Assembly: GCF_001507555.1 (NCBI RefSeq)
Contig: NZ_LQBO01000001.1
Coordinates: forward strand, 1,984,001-2,048,000
Length of the DNA: 64,000 bases
DNA from: Thiomicrospira sp. XS5
Lineage (GTDB): Bacteria > Pseudomonadota > Gammaproteobacteria > Thiomicrospirales > Thiomicrospiraceae
Direction: 5' to 3'
The notes under the pieces were generated by a model that did not search any database, had not been told where the DNA came from, and was given only the letters and a program-made list of their open reading frames with translations. This document shows, in pieces, positions 1-9,892 of the stretch. Position 1 is the stretch's first letter; each line of letters begins with the position of its first letter. The position numbers were made by a program, and so were the translations under genes.

Positions 1-883
1 TACCCATTATCGCGACCTGCCGGAACTGAGCTTTGACTTTTTCGCCAAAGTTGAAATCGAACAATATGACTGGCTGCATTTTGAAGGCCGAAATATTGAA
101 AACCTGACCGGCATGCTCAATATCGCCAAAACGTTTCTAAGCCATCAACCCATTTCATTGGAGGTGGAAAAACCCCGTGACGGTATAGAAGCGCTTCTGC
201 CACAAGCCAATGTCATTTTCTTCTCACATCATTATGCGACCGCCAAAGGCTATGACGATGGTGAAGCCTTGTTAAAAGCCATGCAGAAAGTAGCACCACA
301 AAGCCACCTGGTGTGTACTTGGGGAAAACAAGGTGCCTGGTACGCCTCACCAGATGAAGCGATCCAACACCAAGCGATTGACGTCATCCCGCAGACGGTT
401 GATAGCTTAGGCGCGGGCGACACTTTCAATGCCGGCGTTATTGACCGTCTGTTGCAAAAGGACTCATTGGCCGAGGCCGTCCAAGCAGGCAGCCGTCTGG
501 CCGCCCGTAAATGCCGGCAGACAGGCTTAGATAATTTAATGACGGAAATCAAAGATAAGCGCCCGCTCGCCAACATTAAACAAGTCACCAATGCCAGAAC
601 ATTGGTTGTTCCCTGCGACGACCTACCGCACGCTGTCGTGCTCATTAAATACGAAGACCGCATCAAGGCGTATGAAAACAATTGTCCGCACCAGAATGTG
701 CCGCTAAATGAAGCCTACAAAATCGACGTCAATCCATTTGACCACACCTTAAAGTGCTCGGTACATGACGCTTTTTTCAATATCGAAGATGGGATGTGTG
801 TGGAAGGCCCTTGTATGAACGACGAGTTAACCGCTGTCGCAATTGAAATTGATGAACAAGGGGATATTTACCTGGCACAATAA
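1..883 (+). CDS. PfkB-family sugar kinase fused to a Rieske [2Fe-2S] domain (5' partial)
   Basis: The reading frame is open from base 2, so the gene starts left of the window. The part seen is the C-terminal half of a ribokinase/ketohexokinase-type PfkB kinase: an EQYDWLHFEGRN segment typical of ketohexokinase-like proteins, then the SLGAGDTFNAG signature near bases 405-440 with the catalytic Asp. After about residue 185 of the visible protein comes a Rieske-type domain with C-P-H (684-692) and C-S-V-H (754-765), the Cys/His pairs that bind a [2Fe-2S] cluster. Sugar kinases normally end at the kinase fold, so the fusion is unusual. There is no frameshift at the junction. The gene converges on rlmB across a palindromic terminator. 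The sugar substrate and the role of the cluster are unknown. Confidence 0.8.
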   Translation, partial: THYRDLPELSFDFFAKVEIEQYDWLHFEGRNIENLTGMLNIAKTFLSHQPISLEVEKPRDGIEALLPQANVIFFSHHYATAKGYDDGEALLKAMQKVAPQSHLVCTWGKQGAWYASPDEAIQHQAIDVIPQTVDSLGAGDTFNAGVIDRLLQKDSLAEAVQAGSRLAARKCRQTGLDNLMTEIKDKRPLANIKQVTNARTLVVPCDDLPHAVVLIKYEDRIKAYENNCPHQNVPLNEAYKIDVNPFDHTLKCSVHDAFFNIEDGMCVEGPCMNDELTAVAIEIDEQGDIYLAQ

Positions 884-909
884 AAAAACGACCAGGCCTG
901 GTCGTTTTT
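884..909. terminator. Bidirectional terminator built on CCAGGCCTGG
   Basis: A perfect 26-bp palindrome with an A run on the left and a T run on the right, between two convergent genes. It can end both the kinase-Rieske gene and rlmB. The 10-bp core CCAGGCCTGG lies at 892-901. Confidence 0.85.
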
Positions 910-948
910 AAATGAACTCACAATGTTTGATTCGATGGCGGTAAACAA

Positions 949-1677
949 TTACTTTCGCTGACGAAAAACCTCATACAGCGTTACCCCTGTGGCGACGGAA
1001 ACATTTAAGCTCTCCACCGAGCCCACCATCGGAATAGCGGCCAAATGGTCACAGGTTTCACGAGTTAACTTACGCAACCCCGAACCTTCGGCTCCCATCA
1101 CCAGCCCAACAGCCCCGGTAAAGTCCATATCGTAAATAGTGGACTCGGTTTCCCCGGCCAGCCCCGTCACCCACAATCCGGCCTGCTGAAGTGTTTTCAA
1201 CGTACGCGCCAGGTTAGACACCACCACCACTTTAACCGTCTCAGCGGCACCACAAGCCACTTTTCGAACCGTGGCATTGACGCCGACCGAATTATGCTTC
1301 GGTAACACCACCGCTGTCACGCCCACCGCATCCGCGGTTCGCAAAATCGCGCCTAAATTATGCGGGTCCTGCACTTCGTCCAGAAAAAGAAAAACCGGCT
1401 GGCTTTCCGTTTCCATCATCGACAGTAAATCAGACTCTTGTAACTCGGCTTGCTTGGCAATCATAGCGACCACGCCTTGGTGAACGGCATCGAAACGATT
1501 GAAGTAAGATTTGGGTTCCAACTGATATTGAATACCAAGCGACTTGGCTTGGCCCATCAACGCTTGAATGCGTTTATTCTCCACGCCTTTTTGAAAGGCC
1601 AGAGAATAAACGAGGTGTGGAGACTGTTTCAGAAATTTTTCAATTGCGTGAATGCCGTAAAGAATGTCTTGCTTCAC
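949..1677 (-). CDS. rlmB: 23S rRNA (guanosine-2'-O-)methyltransferase RlmB
   Basis: SpoU/TrmH-family (SPOUT) RNA methyltransferase of 242 aa, usual length. RlmB methylates the 2'-O of G2251 in 23S rRNA using SAM. Visible features are an N-terminal substrate-binding domain (GIHAIEKFLK) and three SpoU motifs: LDEVQDPHNLGAILRTADAV (motif 1, about residues 98-118), VMGAEGSGLRKL (motif 2) and SLNVSVATGVTLYE (motif 3, the knot). The start is GTG at 1677 with AGGAAG upstream, three bases after the rnr stop, so it is co-transcribed with rnr. The rnr-rlmB pair is common in gammaproteobacteria. Confidence 0.95.
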   Translation of the reverse strand: MKQDILYGIHAIEKFLKQSPHLVYSLAFQKGVENKRIQALMGQAKSLGIQYQLEPKSYFNRFDAVHQGVVAMIAKQAELQESDLLSMMETESQPVFLFLDEVQDPHNLGAILRTADAVGVTAVVLPKHNSVGVNATVRKVACGAAETVKVVVVSNLARTLKTLQQAGLWVTGLAGETESTIYDMDFTGAVGLVMGAEGSGLRKLTRETCDHLAAIPMVGSVESLNVSVATGVTLYEVFRQRK

Positions 1678-1680
1678 GAC

Positions 1681-4092
1681 TTAACTTCCTGACTTTTTCT
1701 TGCCGCCGCGCCCACGTCCACCGCGTTTTTTACGATAAGAACGCTTACGCTTTTTCGGTTTCGATTCTTCCGACTCTTCTGCAGCGGCTTCCTCATTGGC
1801 CGGCTTGGATTCATTCGCCGATTCAGCGTCGTCATCCGAAGACAAAAAACGCAGATCGATTTTACGATCATCCAAATTGACCTGAGCCACTTGCACTCTC
1901 AAGCGATCGCCCAACCGATAAACTTTGCCGGTTCGCTCCCCTTTCAAGCAGTGGCGAGACGCATCGTAATGGAAGTAATCTTCTCCCAGTTCGGTAATGT
2001 GCACCAAGCCTTCAACATACAACGGATCCAGCTCGACGAATAAGCCGAAGTTGGTCGCCGCAGTGACCACAGCGTCGTACTCCTCGCCCAATCGATGCGA
2101 CAAGAACTCGCATTTCAAGAAAGTAACCGCGTCACGCGTCGCTTCATCGGCACGTCTTTCCGTGGAAGAACAATGTTCACCAAAGGACTTCATGTCCTGC
2201 TCGGAATAATTGAACTCCGTGACCGATTGCTTGGTCCATGCAAAACGAATCGCACGGTGAATCAATAAATCCGGATAACGACGGATCGGTGACGTGAAGT
2301 GCGCGTAATACTCATAATTCAACCCGAAATGCCCTAAGTTTTCCGGTTGATATACGGCTTGGTTCATACTTCTCAGCAACACGGTTTCAACCAGGTGCTC
2401 GTGAGGTGAACCTTTAACGGCTTCGGAAACCGCTGCATAGTCGTGCGCATCCGGCTCGTCGCCCCCACCCAATGTTAGGCCAAAATCGCCCAGGAAGGTT
2501 CGAAGGTTGGTCAAACGCTCTTCCGATGGCTTATCATGCACACGATACAACATCGGAATCTTATGCCATTTCAAATAACGGGCTGTGGCCACGTTCGCCA
2601 TTAACATGCATTCTTCAATCAGTTTATGCGCGTCATTACGGGTCACGGGAACGATTTTTTCAATCTTACGATTGTCGTCAAACACAATGCGCGTTTCCGT
2701 GGTATCAAAATCCAAAGCACCACGTACTTCTCGCGCTTTTTTCAACACTTGATACAAATCGTTCAAATCTTCGATATTCGGCACAAACTCAGCATAAGTT
2801 TGACGGTGTTCGGAATTTTCATCCGTCAACATCTCGTGTACTTTGTTATATGTCAAACGTGCTTTCGAGTTCATAACGGCATCGTAAAACTGCGTTCTTT
2901 CCAGTTTACCGTCATCATCGATATACATATCGCAGACCATACACAAACGATCCACTTTCGGATTCAAGGAACACAGGCCATTCGACAGTTTTTCCGGCAA
3001 CATCGGAATCACTTGTTGCGGGAAGTAGACCGAGTTACCGCGTTCATAAGCTTCTTTATCCAAAGCCGTCCCCGGCTTCACGTAATGCGACACATCGGCA
3101 ATGGCCACAACCAAACGCCAGCCTTTTTTACGACGTTTTGCAAACACCGCATCATCGAAGTCCTTAGAGTCTTCACCGTCAATGGTCACCAACGGCAGGC
3201 TTCGTAAATCCTTACGGCCCGCTTTATCTTCTTCCGTTACTTCATCCGAAATGGCATCCAATTGTTTCAAGGCCTCGTCGGACCATTCATTCGGAATATC
3301 ATAGGCATGAATTGCGGAATCGATTTCCATGCCCGGCGCCAAGTAGTCTCCGACCACTTCAATGACTTTACCGATGGCACTGGAGCGTTTGGTTGGCTGG
3401 TGAATCACCTCTACCTTAACAATTTGACCTTCTGTCGCATCCAGAACACCGTCCTGCGGGATGAAAACGTCCTGCGCAATCTTGTTATTGGTCGGTTGCA
3501 CCCAAGCCAAACCATCTTCAAAGTGCAAGCGCCCAAGAAGCTGCTCATTGGCATGTTCAATGATTTCAACAATCATCCCTTCACGGCGTCCTTTTCGATC
3601 CACGCCGATCACGGAAGCGATGACCAAGTCACCGTGAAACACTTTATGCATTTCCCGGTCACCCAAAAACAAATCGGAACCTCCGTCTTCCGGCTGAACA
3701 AAGCCGAAACCAGCAGGATGACCAATGACCTTACCTTTGATCAAATCCATTTTCTGAATCAAACCAAAAGCACCGCGACGGTTTCGCAACAACTGCCCGT
3801 CACGCACCATGGCTTTCAAACGGCGCGATAAGGCTTCAAAGCGTTCATCATCGTTAATATCCAAACTGTCGGCAATTTGTTTGATACGCAGAGGTTTTTG
3901 CTCGTTTTCCAGCAAATCGATAATAAACTCTCGACTTGGAATCGGGTTTTCGTATTTGTCGGCCTCGCGATCAGCATGCGGATCGGCTGTAGGCGTATCA
4001 GTGCGATTATCAGATTGGGTTTGCGGATGGGATTCTTCTGTCATCGCCTCTGGAGACGACTCGATATTTTCATTTTTACTTTTTTCAGTCAC
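1681..4092 (-). CDS. rnr: Ribonuclease R, 3'-5' exoribonuclease
   Basis: Processive 3'-5' exoribonuclease that degrades structured RNA. The 803 aa match the family. Order of domains: acidic, low-complexity N-terminus; winged-helix HTH (about 48-110); cold-shock OB folds (about 110-260); RNB catalytic domain with DGEDSKDFDDAVFA (about 305-318), whose Asp residues bind Mg2+; S1 domain (about 665-750); and a Lys/Arg/Gly-rich tail (KKRGGRGRGGKKKSGS) that RNase R uses for structured RNA. The GTG start at 4092 has no clear Shine-Dalgarno. An in-frame ATG at 4044 preceded by AGAGG is an alternative and would drop 16 residues. First gene of an rnr-rlmB operon. Confidence 0.95.
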   Translation of the reverse strand: MTEKSKNENIESSPEAMTEESHPQTQSDNRTDTPTADPHADREADKYENPIPSREFIIDLLENEQKPLRIKQIADSLDINDDERFEALSRRLKAMVRDGQLLRNRRGAFGLIQKMDLIKGKVIGHPAGFGFVQPEDGGSDLFLGDREMHKVFHGDLVIASVIGVDRKGRREGMIVEIIEHANEQLLGRLHFEDGLAWVQPTNNKIAQDVFIPQDGVLDATEGQIVKVEVIHQPTKRSSAIGKVIEVVGDYLAPGMEIDSAIHAYDIPNEWSDEALKQLDAISDEVTEEDKAGRKDLRSLPLVTIDGEDSKDFDDAVFAKRRKKGWRLVVAIADVSHYVKPGTALDKEAYERGNSVYFPQQVIPMLPEKLSNGLCSLNPKVDRLCMVCDMYIDDDGKLERTQFYDAVMNSKARLTYNKVHEMLTDENSEHRQTYAEFVPNIEDLNDLYQVLKKAREVRGALDFDTTETRIVFDDNRKIEKIVPVTRNDAHKLIEECMLMANVATARYLKWHKIPMLYRVHDKPSEERLTNLRTFLGDFGLTLGGGDEPDAHDYAAVSEAVKGSPHEHLVETVLLRSMNQAVYQPENLGHFGLNYEYYAHFTSPIRRYPDLLIHRAIRFAWTKQSVTEFNYSEQDMKSFGEHCSSTERRADEATRDAVTFLKCEFLSHRLGEEYDAVVTAATNFGLFVELDPLYVEGLVHITELGEDYFHYDASRHCLKGERTGKVYRLGDRLRVQVAQVNLDDRKIDLRFLSSDDDAESANESKPANEEAAAEESEESKPKKRKRSYRKKRGGRGRGGKKKSGS

Positions 4093-4275
4093 TCGAAATT
4101 CAACTATTTTTGTGTCTACTTTTGAAAAATCTAAAGTTATTCATTCCACTCTTTAAAAGATTTTTCACTCAATTCAAACCGTCTGAAAGGCCCCTATCAA
4201 GGCGACTGTCTTTCCATTCATTCAGCCAGGTTTGAATGTTAATTTTAACAAGCCCGAACCGAATCGGGCGCGCCT

Positions 4276-4303
4276 ATTATATACCAATTATAACAATATG
4301 TAA
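4276..4303 (-). promoter_or_regulatory. Sigma-70-type promoter for rnr-rlmB
   Basis: On the minus strand, TTACAT (-35), 16 bp, TATAAT (-10, plus-strand ATTATA at 4276-4281), about 185 bp before the rnr start. It is the only strong -10 box in the gap between rnr and the flavoprotein gene. Confidence 0.5.
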
Positions 4304-4355
4304 GTATTAAGATTTTCGCCTCGTTCATACCCGGCATCTTGACGAAAAGAGGTCT

Positions 4356-5759
4356 TTAACAGGCTTCCAGGGCATTCAACGTTTCAGGCGAATACAACTC
4401 CTTCGCCAATAGCTGAATGGCCGATTCAACCGCCTCTTCCAGTACCGGGTGATAGTAAGGCATTCTCACCAATTGCAGCACATCCATTTCCTGCTCAATT
4501 GCCCATGTCAACAAATGCGCTAAATGCTCGGCTTGCGGCATCATTAACTCGCCCCCGACCAAACGCTTAGACGTTTTATCGGCGAATAAAGAAATCATGC
4601 CACGATCTTCGCCCATGACAATCGCTCGACCGTTATTACGTTCAAGATTGAACTCAACCACCACAGTTTCGTTCAAATCCAAGGCATCATAACCGCAGCC
4701 GAAAGACGCCACCTGCGGATTGGTAAACGCGATCCCCAAAGCGGTTTTGCGCTTATAAGCTTGAACATTCGGATAACGCATGGCATTCAACACGGCGATT
4801 TTCCCTTCATGCCCAGCTTCATGCAAAATGGGGCGGAAAGCATTTACATCCCCGGCAATGAACACCGGTAAATCGGCAACCTGCATGGTATTCAAATCAA
4901 ACGGTGGCATTCCCCGTTCATCCAGTTCCACGCCTAAATGCTCGATACCGATTTGATCGATATTCGGACGTCGGCCAAGAGACGCCAACACCGCGTCCAC
5001 TTCAAAAGCGCCGGACGACACGGTAATTTTCGCGCCCGCTTCCGTCGCTTCAATTTCCGCGGCCTCCCCTAAGTAAATCGGGAATTCTTTGGAAATTAAC
5101 TTAACAGCCTCTTTCGAAACACTAGGCGACCGCAGCCCGGCAATGCTACTGGTCATTTCAAAACCAATGACATCAACCCCCAAACGTGACAGTGCCTGAC
5201 CAAGCTCCAAGCCGATCACCCCCAAACCGATCACCGCAATCCGTTTCGGCAAGGTTTCCAACTCAAAGATTTCATCACTGGTTAACAAGCGGTCGCCTAA
5301 CGATTCCTTCCAAGGCGCCGGCACCACCGGTCTAGACCCGGTGGCAATAATAATGCGTTCCCCTTGAATACGCTCCCCGTTAACTTCCACAGTATCCGGC
5401 GCCACAAATTGAGCGTAACCTTTAATCAGCTGGTTGTATTCTAAGGTATCCGTTGAGCCGGATTGCACCCCGGTGGTAAAACGATCACGAAACGCGCGCA
5501 CTCGCTTCATGACGGCCGAATGATCGATCGTCAAACCATCGGCACCATCGATACCAAAATCATAAAAGTGTTTACGAGCATGAAAATGCTCCGCACAATG
5601 AATCAGAGCTTTTGATGGCATACAGCCTACGCGCGCGCAAGTGGTTCCGAAATATCCGCCATTGATCATAACGAAATCGTCGGTTTCACGGCGAATCTGG
5701 CCCAGTGCTGTCAAGCCGGATGAACCGGCGCCCAAGATAATGTACTTAACCTGTTTCAT
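4356..5759 (-). CDS. Dihydrolipoamide-dehydrogenase-like flavoprotein disulfide reductase
   Basis: Class I pyridine nucleotide-disulfide oxidoreductase of 467 aa. It has an N-terminal FAD-binding GAGSSGL (about 9-15) and the redox-active disulfide CARVGC (about 41-46) in GTTCARVGCMPSKALIH. A second Rossmann motif for NAD(P)H (GLGVIGLELGQALSRLG) and the FAD-binding AGDVN segment follow, then a C-terminal dimerisation domain with YYHPVLEE, where His-x4-Glu is the usual proton-relay pair. The gene stands alone, with no pyruvate or 2-oxoglutarate dehydrogenase genes beside it, so it may be a mercuric/glutathione-reductase-like or Lpd3-type enzyme rather than the E3 of a complex. Family sure, substrate not. 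Confidence 0.8.
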   Translation of the reverse strand: MKQVKYIILGAGSSGLTALGQIRRETDDFVMINGGYFGTTCARVGCMPSKALIHCAEHFHARKHFYDFGIDGADGLTIDHSAVMKRVRAFRDRFTTGVQSGSTDTLEYNQLIKGYAQFVAPDTVEVNGERIQGERIIIATGSRPVVPAPWKESLGDRLLTSDEIFELETLPKRIAVIGLGVIGLELGQALSRLGVDVIGFEMTSSIAGLRSPSVSKEAVKLISKEFPIYLGEAAEIEATEAGAKITVSSGAFEVDAVLASLGRRPNIDQIGIEHLGVELDERGMPPFDLNTMQVADLPVFIAGDVNAFRPILHEAGHEGKIAVLNAMRYPNVQAYKRKTALGIAFTNPQVASFGCGYDALDLNETVVVEFNLERNNGRAIVMGEDRGMISLFADKTSKRLVGGELMMPQAEHLAHLLTWAIEQEMDVLQLVRMPYYHPVLEEAVESAIQLLAKELYSPETLNALEAC

Positions 5760-5997
5760 TCTTTTACCATCTCTAAACGTATTTTCAATCGATTCAATCG
5801 TGCCACAGCCGACAAAGTACCCTCATTGGATGCCGTTTCTGCCTATCAAAATTCGCACACGGTGAATTTTATTCTACCCCTAGATTATGACAACTTAAAG
5901 AAATGAAGCCGAAATCCGTGTTTTTTCGCAATTTTGACTTGATTAATACGTCGGCCAAAATACAATCAAACTTTCTGATCCATTTGAGATAACGAGT

Positions 5998-7512
5998 TTG
6001 CTACAGAAATCGAAACGCGCGTTGTTATTTACCGCATTTGGAATAACGCTTGGCTTGGTACCGGTGTCTTCGCTCGGCGACCAATCCCCGCCTTTGCCCG
6101 AAATATCCATTTCCGAACGCATCCTCAAACCGTTCCACGGCGACTTACCCGAACTGCGAGAACGTCGCTTGATTCGCGTTTTGGTCAGTTACACCCGCAC
6201 CAATTTTTTTCTCACCTCTCGCGGGTTCCGCGGCGTGGAGTACGACCTGTTAAAGGCTTACGAAGCCTATTTAAACCGTGGTCCAAGGCGGCAACGCTAT
6301 CAAACACATTTGACCTTTATCCCAACCACCTTCAATAAGATCTTGCCCAGCCTGCAAGCAGGATACGGCGATATTGCCGCTTCCGGGCTGACCATCACCC
6401 CCGAACGAAAAGGACTGGTCGACTTCACACAGCCTTATATTGAAGGCGTCAAAGAAATACTGGTTTCCAACAAAAATGCCCCGCCCATTAACAGTTTGCT
6501 CGATTTCTCCGGTAAACGCGTCATTGTAGTCCGGAACAGCAGTTACATCATACACTTGGAACGCATCAACCAAACACTGGGCTATTTAGGCTTGCCGACC
6601 ATGGAAGTCATCAAGGCGGCCCCCTTAGTGGAGTCCGAGGACATACTGGAAATGCTGAACGAAGATATTTACCAGTACACAGTGGTCGACAATCACATTG
6701 CAGACATCTGGCAAAAAATTCTCGACAATATCGAGCTTCACCCGAACATCGTGATTCACCACCACAGCGATATCGCTTGGGCCGTTCAAAAACACCACCC
6801 AAAACTCTTGGCCTCGTTGAATGCCTTCATTGAAGATTATGCCGAACCGGGACGCTTCTTGGGCAACGCTGTTTATCGTAAATATTTTGAAGACACCTAT
6901 TGGATTGAACGCCCGCTCACGCACGACCTCTTAAAGCGGGTGGATTGTTTAAAATATTATTTCCAACTTTACGCCGATTTCTATGGATTCGACTGGCGCT
7001 TGGTCGCCGCTTTAGCGTACCAGGAATCACGCTTTGACCCCAGCAAGAAAAGCCACGCGGGCGCCATTGGCATTATGCAGATCAAACCCTCCACGGCGCG
7101 AGACCGAAACGTCAATCTGCCGAACATTACTGACCTGGAAACCAACATCCACGCCGGGGTAAAGTATTTGGCTTTCCTTCGAGATCGGTATTTTTCAAGC
7201 ACCGATTACACCCCTGAAGAAAAAGAAAACTTTGCGCTGGCCGCTTACAATGCCGGGCCGCGCCGCATATTGCAGTTGCAACAGAAAACTCGGGAATTGG
7301 GTCTAAACCCATACAAATGGTTTTATAATGTGGAAACAACAGCCAGACAGGCCATCGGGCATGAAACGGTTAATTACGTTACCAGCATTCAAAAAATGCG
7401 CATCTTTCTTGACGCGTCAAAACGGTTGGATCAAAACAAACGGTTACTTCTAGATAATGGCAACGAAGAGAGCGACCAAGCCAGCCTGCCGAACCCAACC
7501 GGCAGTGACTGA
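5998..7512 (+). CDS. mltF: Membrane-bound lytic murein transglycosylase F-like protein
   Basis: Two-domain periplasmic or outer-membrane protein of 504 aa. A hydrophobic signal sequence (about 5-25) is followed by a solute-binding-protein family 3 domain (about 50-290: GYGDIAASGLTITPER, VDFTQPY). A C-terminal SLT lysozyme-like domain follows, with ALAYQESRFDPSKKS (catalytic Glu) and GAIGIMQIKPSTA. This matches MltF, which cleaves peptidoglycan to 1,6-anhydro-MurNAc and uses the binding domain as a regulator. The start is TTG at 5998; no in-frame ATG gives a signal peptide. It lacks an obvious lipobox Cys, so the anchor may be the uncleaved signal. Convergent with thiI. Confidence 0.85.
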   Translation: MLQKSKRALLFTAFGITLGLVPVSSLGDQSPPLPEISISERILKPFHGDLPELRERRLIRVLVSYTRTNFFLTSRGFRGVEYDLLKAYEAYLNRGPRRQRYQTHLTFIPTTFNKILPSLQAGYGDIAASGLTITPERKGLVDFTQPYIEGVKEILVSNKNAPPINSLLDFSGKRVIVVRNSSYIIHLERINQTLGYLGLPTMEVIKAAPLVESEDILEMLNEDIYQYTVVDNHIADIWQKILDNIELHPNIVIHHHSDIAWAVQKHHPKLLASLNAFIEDYAEPGRFLGNAVYRKYFEDTYWIERPLTHDLLKRVDCLKYYFQLYADFYGFDWRLVAALAYQESRFDPSKKSHAGAIGIMQIKPSTARDRNVNLPNITDLETNIHAGVKYLAFLRDRYFSSTDYTPEEKENFALAAYNAGPRRILQLQQKTRELGLNPYKWFYNVETTARQAIGHETVNYVTSIQKMRIFLDASKRLDQNKRLLLDNGNEESDQASLPNPTGSD

Positions 7513-7528
7513 CCTGAAGCCCCATTCA

Positions 7529-8977
7529 CTAACCAGTGGACTTGGGACGATAGACTTTCACATTTTCGAAGCCCGCATCGCGTAAATACTGAGCGTGCAG
7601 CTGACTCATAACCCCTTTTTGGCAATAGAGTAAATAACGCTTGGAAGCATCCAGCTGTTTAAACGCGCGGTTCAATTCGTGAAACGGAATGGTCAAAACC
7701 GACTCCATTCCCAACGGGTGCGCCTTAGCCATTTCCGCTTTGCGGATATCAATGACAACATCATCCGGCCCAACGTCATTAATAATTTCCACCGCTTGTG
7801 CCTGATTGACATTTTCAATAATCGAATCCACCGGAATCGCTTCCGCCGAAGCCACCGCTTGATCCAGCACCGTGTAATCAAACTTTTTCGCTTCCACCGC
7901 CATGCGCTTGAAAGAGCCATGCGTAATCGGGTTTTGCGAAATCACGCCGCAATATTCCGGCATATTTTCCGCAAATTCGCGCGTCCCGATTTGGTCGGCA
8001 ATCGCCATAATATCCGGCTTGCTCATCACCGCTAACGGGCGCAACACCAGTTTTTCGGAGACTTGATCAATTAACGCCAAGTTACGCAACGTCTGGCTCG
8101 ACACCTGCGCCACCGATTCCCCCGTTACCAAAGCGTCAATCCCCATGTCATCCGCCACATTTTCCGCCGCCATAATCATTAAGCGCTTCAAAGTGACGCC
8201 CATATAGGGTTCCGGTGTACTGCGGAAAATCTCAGACACCACCTCTTCAAACGGAATGGTGACGAACATCACCCGATGCGAAGCACTGAATTTTTCCCAC
8301 AGATACAAAGCGACTTGTTTAACGCCGATCTCATGCGCCGCGCCGCCCAAGTTGAAAAAGATGAAGTGGGTTTTCAAACCACGCCGAATGGTCAGGTAAC
8401 TGGCAACCGTCGAGTCAAAACCACCGGACATGAGGGACAAAACGTCCCCCTGAGAGCCAAGCGGAAAACCGCCCAGGCCTGGCCGGCGGTGTTTCACAAT
8501 ATTCAATTGGTCCTGGTGATACTCCAGTTCGATTTTCACGTCCGGATGATGTAAATCCACTTTATCCGGGTTGCCATGGCGGCATAAATGCGCGCCGATG
8601 GTGCGCTCCATATCGAATGAGGAAAAAGAGTGATTTCCGGTACGTTTAACCCGCACCACAAACGATTTACCTTCAATTTTCGGCAAGGCAAAATCCGCCA
8701 CCAACTGCGCCACCTCATCCAGGCTGGTGGTGTAAAACTGCTCAACTTCCAGAAATTGTTCAATACCGGGCGTGTTCAATAACACCTGGCGGACAAAATC
8801 CGTTTCCTCCGGCTGGCAAAACACTTCGATTTTATCCCAGTACCGTTTGGTCTCGACCTCCGAAATTTCTCGGCCCAGCAAATTCCGGAGGTTAAAGTGA
8901 AGCTGATTGACCATTTTTTTCTTAACGGCATGGCCTTTTACCATGATTTCCGGAAAAAGCTTAATTATAAATTTCAT
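7529..8977 (-). CDS. thiI: tRNA 4-thiouridine sulfurtransferase ThiI
   Basis: 482 aa, the long form of ThiI. It contains an N-terminal ferredoxin-like and THUMP domain (about 1-165), a PP-loop AMP-forming domain with SGGFDSTVASY (about 184-194), and a C-terminal rhodanese domain with the active-site Cys in YLLYCQKGVMSQ (about 456). The enzyme moves sulfur from IscS persulfide to U8 of tRNA; the rhodanese domain is also needed for thiazole synthesis in enterobacteria. ATG start at 8977. A CCAGGCCTGG copy (8473-8482) lies inside the gene near the PP-loop codons. Confidence 0.95.
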   Translation of the reverse strand: MKFIIKLFPEIMVKGHAVKKKMVNQLHFNLRNLLGREISEVETKRYWDKIEVFCQPEETDFVRQVLLNTPGIEQFLEVEQFYTTSLDEVAQLVADFALPKIEGKSFVVRVKRTGNHSFSSFDMERTIGAHLCRHGNPDKVDLHHPDVKIELEYHQDQLNIVKHRRPGLGGFPLGSQGDVLSLMSGGFDSTVASYLTIRRGLKTHFIFFNLGGAAHEIGVKQVALYLWEKFSASHRVMFVTIPFEEVVSEIFRSTPEPYMGVTLKRLMIMAAENVADDMGIDALVTGESVAQVSSQTLRNLALIDQVSEKLVLRPLAVMSKPDIMAIADQIGTREFAENMPEYCGVISQNPITHGSFKRMAVEAKKFDYTVLDQAVASAEAIPVDSIIENVNQAQAVEIINDVGPDDVVIDIRKAEMAKAHPLGMESVLTIPFHELNRAFKQLDASKRYLLYCQKGVMSQLHAQYLRDAGFENVKVYRPKSTG

Positions 8978-9025
8978 AAACGACGTTCAAAATCCTTAAC
9001 CTAAAAACGGGGTTCCCCCATTGCA

Positions 9026-9892
9026 TCACACCAAACTGTTACTCATCAACGCCATGCGAATTTCATCAATGACATCATCTTGAATCAGCAGCTCTTCTTG
9101 CGCGTTATGCAGCATATCTTTCACTTCCGTTCCGAGAAAACTCCCAAAACTGACCTCGCTGACAATCGCATTCGCCACTTGAATCAAGGCCACCAGGGTG
9201 CGGACATAGTCGTCTTTAATCACACTCAAATCACGCTGATGGTGAAGCAGCATCACCTGTGCAAAGACAGAATCCAAGTGCCATTTTTTCGCCACCAGCA
9301 AACCATAAACGCCATGATGCGCTTGGTACGTTTTCTTTTCTCTGACCAGACCTGTGTAACAATTAGTGAGCGTATTGTAGAAAGTCGATTGGTAGTTGCC
9401 AAATTTCATTTCCATAATAATCGCCCCGGCATTATGAAACACGCCGGCCAAATAGATTTCATCCGGCGAAATATCACTCACCCACCGCCCCAGTTCGGTG
9501 GCGACATTCGCCACATCAATACTGTGATCCATCAAGTCATCGAAAATAATATCCGAGACTTGGGTTTTGAACCCCAAGCTGAAGACCAGGTTTTTCAAAC
9601 GATACAAGCCCAAAGAGTCAATGGCACCGCGAATGGTACTGACCGGATCGGAATCTTTCGGCAAAAATTGCGCCTGGTTCGCGACCTTGATCAGCTCGCC
9701 GGACAAAACGGTATTGCGCCCGATGATTTCCGCCACTTCACCGAAATCCGGAAAATCGGTCTTTTGCAGCAAGGACTGCAACTCCAGCAATTCCGCCGGA
9801 ATAGTGGGAATTTCAAACCCTTCAAGTTGCTGGTGCGCGGCCAACATTTGTTGCTTTAAATCCATTGAATACCGTTCTAGTTTGCATTTCAT
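9026..9892 (-). CDS. HDOD-domain protein
   Basis: A 288-aa protein made almost wholly of an HDOD domain (about 25-230), a catalytically poor relative of HD phosphohydrolases found in signalling proteins. Characteristic segments are RNTVLSGELIKVANQAQF and STIRGAIDSLGLYRLKNLVF. Where active HD enzymes have His-Asp, this protein reads AGVFHNAGAI (His-Asn), so metal-dependent hydrolysis is unlikely. No second output domain is present. Either ATG at 9892 or 9865 could start it; neither has a strong Shine-Dalgarno. It is divergent from fbp. The role is unknown; similar proteins act in chemotaxis, biofilm or c-di-GMP networks. Confidence 0.75.
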   Translation of the reverse strand: MKCKLERYSMDLKQQMLAAHQQLEGFEIPTIPAELLELQSLLQKTDFPDFGEVAEIIGRNTVLSGELIKVANQAQFLPKDSDPVSTIRGAIDSLGLYRLKNLVFSLGFKTQVSDIIFDDLMDHSIDVANVATELGRWVSDISPDEIYLAGVFHNAGAIIMEMKFGNYQSTFYNTLTNCYTGLVREKKTYQAHHGVYGLLVAKKWHLDSVFAQVMLLHHQRDLSVIKDDYVRTLVALIQVANAIVSEVSFGSFLGTEVKDMLHNAQEELLIQDDVIDEIRMALMSNSLV

